DNA of 11,101 nucleotides, from the NCBI GenBank assembly GCA_946481735.1, contig CAMLOU010000136.1, positions 1 to 11,101 of the forward strand, given 5' to 3'. The notes beneath the pieces are model-generated. The model was not told where the DNA came from. It searched no databases and was given only the letters and a program-made list of their open reading frames with translations. This document shows positions 7,140 through 11,101 of this stretch, in pieces; the first letter of the stretch is position 1; the number at the start of each line of letters is the position of its first letter. A program made the translations under genes and the position numbers. The stretch comes from an uncultured Cellvibrio sp. (GTDB lineage: Bacteria > Pseudomonadota > Gammaproteobacteria > Pseudomonadales > Cellvibrionaceae).

Positions 7140-7169
7140 GTCGGATTACGCTGCGCTAATCCGACCTAC
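7140..7169 (-). repeat. REP palindrome between the PBP1b and LpoP-like genes
   Basis: GTCGGATTA (7140-7148) pairs with TAATCCGAC (7157-7165). A short GC-TGC-GC top and one bulged C at 7149 complete the hairpin. CTAC at 7166-7169 is the GTAG foot on the minus strand. GTAG plus a bulged palindrome is the form of REP sequences associated with RAYT transposases. The 32 nt at 7139-7170 are identical to 10748-10779. It sits in the untranslated gap between two probably co-transcribed genes. Confidence 0.87.
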
Positions 7170-7192
7170 GGGGTTCTTATTAATTCCGGGCG

Positions 7193-9535
7193 TTAATTCC
7201 ACAGGCGCTGCCACCAGTTGCGGCCACCTTCTTTCAGGCGGCAATCACTTTGTTGCTCAGGGCGCTGGCTGTCGCGCAGGGGCAGCCAGACGGCACCCTC
7301 GCAATGCTCGGCACTGAGCATACCGGTTGCCGCATCGATCCAGTCAAAGCTGACGCCTTCCGGCGGCTGTAGATTCACGCCTTGAGTGGGTAATTGACGC
7401 ATCAGATCCGCCCAGACTTGCAAGGCCCCACCGGAACCGGTGAGCGGGGTTGCACTGTTATCGTCGCGCCCCAGCCAGACCACAGCCAGATGCTCACCAC
7501 TGAAACCCGCAAACCAGCTATCGCGCTGATCGTTGGTCGTACCGGTCTTGCCTGCCAATGGCAGGGATTCGGGGAACTGGTTGTACACACTGCGCCCGGT
7601 GCCTTCACGCAACACCATCTGCAAGGCGTATTGCAGCTGGAAGGTGCTTTCGAGCGAGAAACGCTGTTCCAGCTCCAGTGGGTAGCGCCGCAACGGCTGG
7701 CCATCAGCCGTCAGCACTTCGCGGATCGAGCGCAAAGGTGTGTAGACCCCTTCCGCAGCCAGCGTGTGATAGATACCTGCCACTTCAAACGCCGACATAT
7801 CCACTGAACCGAGCAACATGGACGGCACACCGGGGATGCGCCCTTCAAAGCCCGCCGCCTTCACGGTGTCATACACATTCTCGAGGCCTAGCTGCATGCC
7901 CAGGCGCGCGGTGGCCTGGTTGTAGGAGTGCGTCAAGGCCATGTACATAGGCACTTCGCCATGGCTGACAGAATCGACATTCTTGGGCTCCCACAACTTG
8001 CCGTTATCACCTTTGATGGTCACCGGATCATCGCTGATCAGGGTGCCGAGATGATAGGAATCCGGCTGTTCCAGGGCGGTGAGGTAGACAAATGGCTTCA
8101 TCAATGAGCCGATAGGGCGCCGCGCATCCAGCGCCCGGTTGAAGCCTTCAAAGCGCGGGTTTTTATCGCCGATCAACGCCAGCACTTCACCACCGCCCAC
8201 CGAGGTCACCACCATGCTGCCTTGCAGGTCTTTCACATTGTGTCGCTGTTCCAGCTGGCGCAGCCGTTGATTCAGCGCCGCCTCAGCTTGACGCTGCACC
8301 ATCGGCGACAGGCTGGTGAAGATGCGCAAGCCTTCGCTGCGCAGGTCTTCTTCCTGATAATCTTCCTGCAACTGCCGCTTCACCAGGGCCACAAACGCCG
8401 GGTAAGTCACCATGCTGGTATCGCCCTGCTCCACCACACCCAGCGGCGCTGCTTGCGCACGCTTTAATTCCTTATCGTCAATCAGCCCCTGCTGATGCAT
8501 GACCGTCAGCACCAAATTACGCCGCTTTTTGGCGCGCTCGGGATTACGCCAGGGGTTGTAATAGGACGCACCTTTCACCAGGCCAACCAGTAATGCCAGC
8601 TGCTCAGTATCCAGCTCAGCCAGTGGTTGGCGGTAATAATGCTGCGATGCCAGCGCAAACCCGTGGATCGCACGCGGGCCGCTTTGACCGAGGAAGACCT
8701 CGTTGATATAGGTTTCGAGGATTTCAGACTTGGTGTAGTGGATCTCCAGCAACACCGCCATGATGGCTTCCTGCACCTTGCGCCGCAGGTGACGCTCGCG
8801 GGTCAGGTAAAAATTCTTCACCAGTTGCTGGGTCAGGGTACTGCCACCCTGCACCACTTCGCCTTCGCGGACATTGACCATGGCCGCGCGCAGAATAGCC
8901 AGGGGCGACACGCCGTGGTGATCGAGGAAGTGCTGGTCTTCCACCGCCAGCAAGGTTTCACCCAGCAGCGGCGGCAAATCGGACAAGCGCACCAGTAACC
9001 GGTCTTCTGCTTCGGCGGGGTAAATACCACCGATTTCTTCCGGCTCCAGCCGCATCAGCGGCATATCGGCACCGGCCAGATCGCGCAAGTGCATCACATG
9101 GCCATTCGCAATCGTGATACTGAAGCGCCGCGCCTCTTCCCGTTTATCCCAAAAATCAAAGCCGCGACTATGCACCTGGTAACTGACTTGCCCACTGCTG
9201 ACTGGCCGCTTCACGTATTGACCCGGTGCATTCAGATTACCGACCGCACGGTAACCCAAGGCCTGCAATTCCTGCTCAAACAACGGCGGCGTCAGCGCCA
9301 GGCCTTCATACAATTCCAGCGGGCGGGAATATACCCGCGCCGGCAATGCCCACTTTTTACCATCGAACTTTGCGCGCACCACCACATCAAGATATAAGGT
9401 CCAGATAGCAAGCAACACCAGGATGGCAATAACGCTGTAAAACAACCAGAGGCGAAACAGCGCCCAACCATGGCGCGGAGGTTTGCTGGATGGCGGTGAT
9501 TTTTTAGTGCGGGAAACGGAACGGCGTTTGGTCAT
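7193..9535 (-). CDS. mrcB: Penicillin-binding protein 1B, bifunctional glycosyltransferase/transpeptidase
   Basis: This 780-residue class A PBP polymerises lipid II into glycan chains and cross-links them, working in the periplasm and anchored in the inner membrane. A basic cytoplasmic tail (1-25) precedes one membrane helix (about 26-50). A UB2H-like region follows (about 62-150, starting LPARVYSRPLELYEG). The GT51 domain shows VEDQHFLDHHGVSP with catalytic Glu199, then QGGSTLTQQLVKN (229-241) and the RRKVQEA...INEVFLGQ segment (251-284). The transpeptidase domain has SLMK with nucleophile Ser477, SYN (537-539) and KTGTT (663-667). Length and presence of UB2H point to PBP1b rather than PBP1a. 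The ribosome-binding site is weak (AAGATC before the ATG). It is divergent from the adenosine-kinase-like gene and probably co-transcribed with the LpoP-like gene downstream. Confidence 0.96.
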   Translation of the reverse strand: MTKRRSVSRTKKSPPSSKPPRHGWALFRLWLFYSVIAILVLLAIWTLYLDVVVRAKFDGKKWALPARVYSRPLELYEGLALTPPLFEQELQALGYRAVGNLNAPGQYVKRPVSSGQVSYQVHSRGFDFWDKREEARRFSITIANGHVMHLRDLAGADMPLMRLEPEEIGGIYPAEAEDRLLVRLSDLPPLLGETLLAVEDQHFLDHHGVSPLAILRAAMVNVREGEVVQGGSTLTQQLVKNFYLTRERHLRRKVQEAIMAVLLEIHYTKSEILETYINEVFLGQSGPRAIHGFALASQHYYRQPLAELDTEQLALLVGLVKGASYYNPWRNPERAKKRRNLVLTVMHQQGLIDDKELKRAQAAPLGVVEQGDTSMVTYPAFVALVKRQLQEDYQEEDLRSEGLRIFTSLSPMVQRQAEAALNQRLRQLEQRHNVKDLQGSMVVTSVGGGEVLALIGDKNPRFEGFNRALDARRPIGSLMKPFVYLTALEQPDSYHLGTLISDDPVTIKGDNGKLWEPKNVDSVSHGEVPMYMALTHSYNQATARLGMQLGLENVYDTVKAAGFEGRIPGVPSMLLGSVDMSAFEVAGIYHTLAAEGVYTPLRSIREVLTADGQPLRRYPLELEQRFSLESTFQLQYALQMVLREGTGRSVYNQFPESLPLAGKTGTTNDQRDSWFAGFSGEHLAVVWLGRDDNSATPLTGSGGALQVWADLMRQLPTQGVNLQPPEGVSFDWIDAATGMLSAEHCEGAVWLPLRDSQRPEQQSDCRLKEGGRNWWQRLWN

Positions 9536-9607
9536 CAGCAGATCTTAGATTACAGGTTAAAAAACAGGGCACTAGTTTACGCCGAATACCTTACACAATC
9601 ACCGGTT

Positions 9608-9636
9608 TTGCATCTGGCCCGGTCGTTTTGCATAAT
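9608..9636 (+). promoter_or_regulatory. Sigma-70 promoter of the adenosine-kinase-like gene
   Basis: A -35 hexamer TTGCAT (9608-9613) and a -10 hexamer CATAAT (9631-9636) are separated by exactly 17 bp. Transcription would start near 9643, leaving a leader of about 28 nt before the ATG at 9671. It lies in the 135-bp divergent gap shared with the PBP1b gene. Confidence 0.6.
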
Positions 9637-9670
9637 GCGCGGCCATCCACCCATAAAGCACGAGGCACGC

Positions 9671-10666
9671 ATGACTCATTATCATATCTACGGCATAGGC
9701 GCGGCGCTGGTCGATACCGAAATAACCGTCAGCGACAGTGACCTGACCGCCATGGCGGTAGCCAAGGGTGTCATGACATTGGTGGATGAGCCACGCCAAT
9801 CTCAACTGATCAACTACTTATCCGAGCACCAGATCGCTCACAAAGCCAGCGGCGGCTCCGGCGCCAACACCATCATTGCCGCCAACTACTTTGGCTGCGA
9901 CAACTTTTATTCGTGCAAAGTTGCCGACGACGACAATGGCCGATTTTATTTGCAGGATATTAAAGATGCCGGCGTGGCTTATCCGAGCCATTTGCCCGCT
10001 ACCGAAGGCATCACCGGCAAATGCCTGGTGATGATAACCCCCGACGCTGAACGCAGTATGAATACCTTCCTCGGCATCAGCGAAACTGTGTCGGTTAACG
10101 AATTGCAGCGCGATGCCATTGCCGCGGCAGAATATGTCTATATCGAAGGTTACCTCGTGTCTTCAACGACCGGACGCGCTGCCGCGATTGAACTGCGCAA
10201 ATTGGCAGAGGCCAATAACACGCGCACGTCACTCAGCCTGTCCGACCCGGCCATGGTGCAATTTTTCCGCGATGGATTAGTGGAGATGATTGGCGACGGC
10301 GTGGATTTATTATTTTGCAATCGCGACGAAGCCCTTGGCTTTACCCAAACCCATTCCCTGGATCACGCAATAGAAGCCTTGAAAAATTATTGCAAGACGT
10401 TTGCCATTACGTGCGGAGCTGAGGGTGCATTTGTCTTCGATGGCGAACAGTTATTTACCACAACAGCTTATCCGACTAAAGCCATCGATACCAATGGTGC
10501 AGGTGATATGTTCGCCGGCGCATTCCTCTATGCCATCACCCACGGTTACGATTATCGCACCGCTGGCGAGTTCGCCAATTTTGCTTCCGCCAAAGTTGTT
10601 GCCCAATTTGGACCGCGCTTGAAAGCTGAGCAGCATCGGGAGTTAAAAGACGCGTTTTTTAAATAA
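9671..10666 (+). CDS. PfkB-family nucleoside/sugar kinase, adenosine-kinase-like
   Basis: This 331-residue cytoplasmic kinase is of the ribokinase/PfkB fold. GGSGANTIIAANYFGC (61-76) is the first family signature, at the substrate-binding region. DTNGAGDMFAGAFL (273-286) is the second, forming the anion hole with catalytic base Asp279. GITGKCLVMITPDAERSMNT (113-132) and VYIEGYLVSS (156-165) resemble proteobacterial proteins annotated as adenosine kinase, which would salvage adenosine to AMP. Substrate specificity cannot be read from sequence; inosine, guanosine or a sugar are possible. The start at 9671 is preferred over an upstream TTG at 9608, which lies in the promoter. GAGG lies about 5 nt upstream of this ATG, and MTHYHIYGIGAALVD is the expected first beta strand. 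The gene stands alone and converges on moeB. Confidence 0.88.
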   Translation: MTHYHIYGIGAALVDTEITVSDSDLTAMAVAKGVMTLVDEPRQSQLINYLSEHQIAHKASGGSGANTIIAANYFGCDNFYSCKVADDDNGRFYLQDIKDAGVAYPSHLPATEGITGKCLVMITPDAERSMNTFLGISETVSVNELQRDAIAAAEYVYIEGYLVSSTTGRAAAIELRKLAEANNTRTSLSLSDPAMVQFFRDGLVEMIGDGVDLLFCNRDEALGFTQTHSLDHAIEALKNYCKTFAITCGAEGAFVFDGEQLFTTTAYPTKAIDTNGAGDMFAGAFLYAITHGYDYRTAGEFANFASAKVVAQFGPRLKAEQHRELKDAFFK

Positions 10667-10674
10667 CTGGACGT

Positions 10675-10718
10675 GTAGGTCGGATTAGAGATGAGCACCG
10701 CTCGTCTCGTAATCCGAC
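10675..10718 (+). repeat. REP palindrome with enlarged stem (left half of inverted pair)
   Basis: GTAG (10675-10678) is followed by GTCGGATTA (10679-10687), pairing with TAATCCGAC (10710-10718). Unlike the other copies, the top is an extra 8-bp stem, GAGATGAG (10688-10695) with CTCGTCTC (10701-10708), including one G:T pair and a 5-nt loop. The unpaired G (10709) just before the right arm is kept. It begins 8 nt after the adenosine-kinase-like stop codon. Confidence 0.85.
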
Positions 10719-10748
10719 AAATAAACTATCGCTTTTTATTAGCTGGAT

Positions 10749-10778
10749 GTCGGATTACGCTGCGCTAATCCGACCTAC
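10749..10778 (-). repeat. REP palindrome (right half of inverted pair)
   Basis: GTCGGATTA (10749-10757) pairs with TAATCCGAC (10766-10774), followed by CTAC (10775-10778), i.e. GTAG on the minus strand. It is identical to the copy at 7140-7169. With the copy at 10675-10718 it forms an inverted doublet with GTAG feet facing outward and a 30-nt spacer, the usual REP/iREP arrangement. It ends 20 nt before the moeB stop codon, so the doublet fills the gap between two convergent genes and may act as a bidirectional 3' barrier (inference). Confidence 0.87.
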
Positions 10779-10798
10779 GAGGGGACTATAGGTAGCGG

Positions 10799-11101
10799 TC
10801 AGGAGCAGACGGGACACTGCGGATCTTTGGGTAATTTGATGGTGCGCCATTGTGCGTGGCGGGCGTCGAACAGCTGTAGGTTGCCCTTGAGAGTTGTGCC
10901 GATGCCAGCAACAAGCTTGATGGTTTCCAATGCTTGCAACGAACCGATCACCCCCACCAGGGGCGCTAGTACGCCGTTAGCAGCGCAGGTTAGATCTTCT
11001 TCATTTTCTTCGTATAAACAGCGATAGCAGGGGCTGTTTTCATCGCGCGCATCGAAGACCGCGACCTGACCTTCCAGACGAATCGCCGCACCGGACACCA
11101 G
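10799..11101 (-). CDS. moeB: Molybdopterin-synthase adenylyltransferase MoeB, C-terminal part (partial)
   Basis: The last 100 codons of a minus-strand gene are visible; the rest, including the GxGxxG nucleotide-binding region, lies beyond the right edge. The segment reads LVSGAAIRLEGQ, then PCYRCLY, then GVLAPLVGVIGSLQALETIK, and ends DPQCPVCS, closely following the C-terminal half of MoeB. The two Cys pairs (CYRC and CPVC) are the structural zinc site. MoeB adenylates the C-terminus of MoaD in molybdenum-cofactor synthesis. ThiF and other HesA/MoeB/ThiF members are similar, so the exact paralogue is slightly uncertain. The stop is TGA (10801-10799). Confidence 0.85.
   Translation of the reverse strand: MVSGAAIRLEGQVAVFDARDENSPCYRCLYEENEEDLTCAANGVLAPLVGVIGSLQALETIKLVAGIGTTLKGNLQLFDARHAQWRTIKLPKDPQCPVCS

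Noticed and set aside
9608..9670. TTG start upstream of the adenosine-kinase-like gene
   Set aside because: The TTG is the -35 element of a well-spaced promoter, and the family N-terminus begins at the ATG at 9671.

Overview
The window looks like the chromosome of a polysaccharide-degrading gammaproteobacterium, most likely Cellvibrio or a close relative. This rests on a large TonB-dependent receptor of the carbohydrate-uptake type next to secreted pectin enzymes, on PBP1b, MoeB and adenosine-kinase proteins of gammaproteobacterial character, and on REP-type palindromes. Genus assignment is inference; no 16S or other marker is present.

Left part (1-6056). After the last 28 codons of an unidentified + strand gene comes a minus-strand pectin locus. 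Read in transcription order it holds a TonB-dependent receptor (6056-3210), a GH105 unsaturated (rhamno)galacturonyl hydrolase (3067-1862) and a GH28 polygalacturonase/rhamnogalacturonase-like enzyme (1667-291). The receptor would import pectin or rhamnogalacturonan oligosaccharides across the outer membrane, and the two exported hydrolases would trim them. A strong intrinsic terminator separates the receptor from the GH105 gene. Just downstream of each hydrolase stop codon sits a roughly 100-nt palindromic element. The two elements share a 58-nt core (about 91% identical) but are closed by outer stems of unrelated sequence, each a near-perfect or perfect inverted repeat. This conserved-core, variable-stem family is the least explained feature of the window.

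Middle (6057-9535). A roughly 500-bp stretch without a convincing gene holds the receptor's upstream region, a possible LacI-type operator and a diverged REP. Next come an LpoP-like TPR lipoprotein gene (7055-6555) and, upstream of it on the same strand, a class A penicillin-binding protein of the PBP1b type (9535-7193). The pair probably encodes a peptidoglycan synthase and its outer-membrane activator. A REP palindrome lies in the gap between them.

Right part (9536-11101). A promoter with -35 TTGCAT and -10 CATAAT drives a PfkB-family adenosine-kinase-like gene (9671-10666). This gene converges on the 3' part of moeB (minus strand, running off the window). The gap between them holds an inverted pair of REPs with GTAG ends pointing outward. 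In all there are four REP copies and no RAYT transposase in view. No rRNA, tRNA, CRISPR array, IS transposase or integron was seen.
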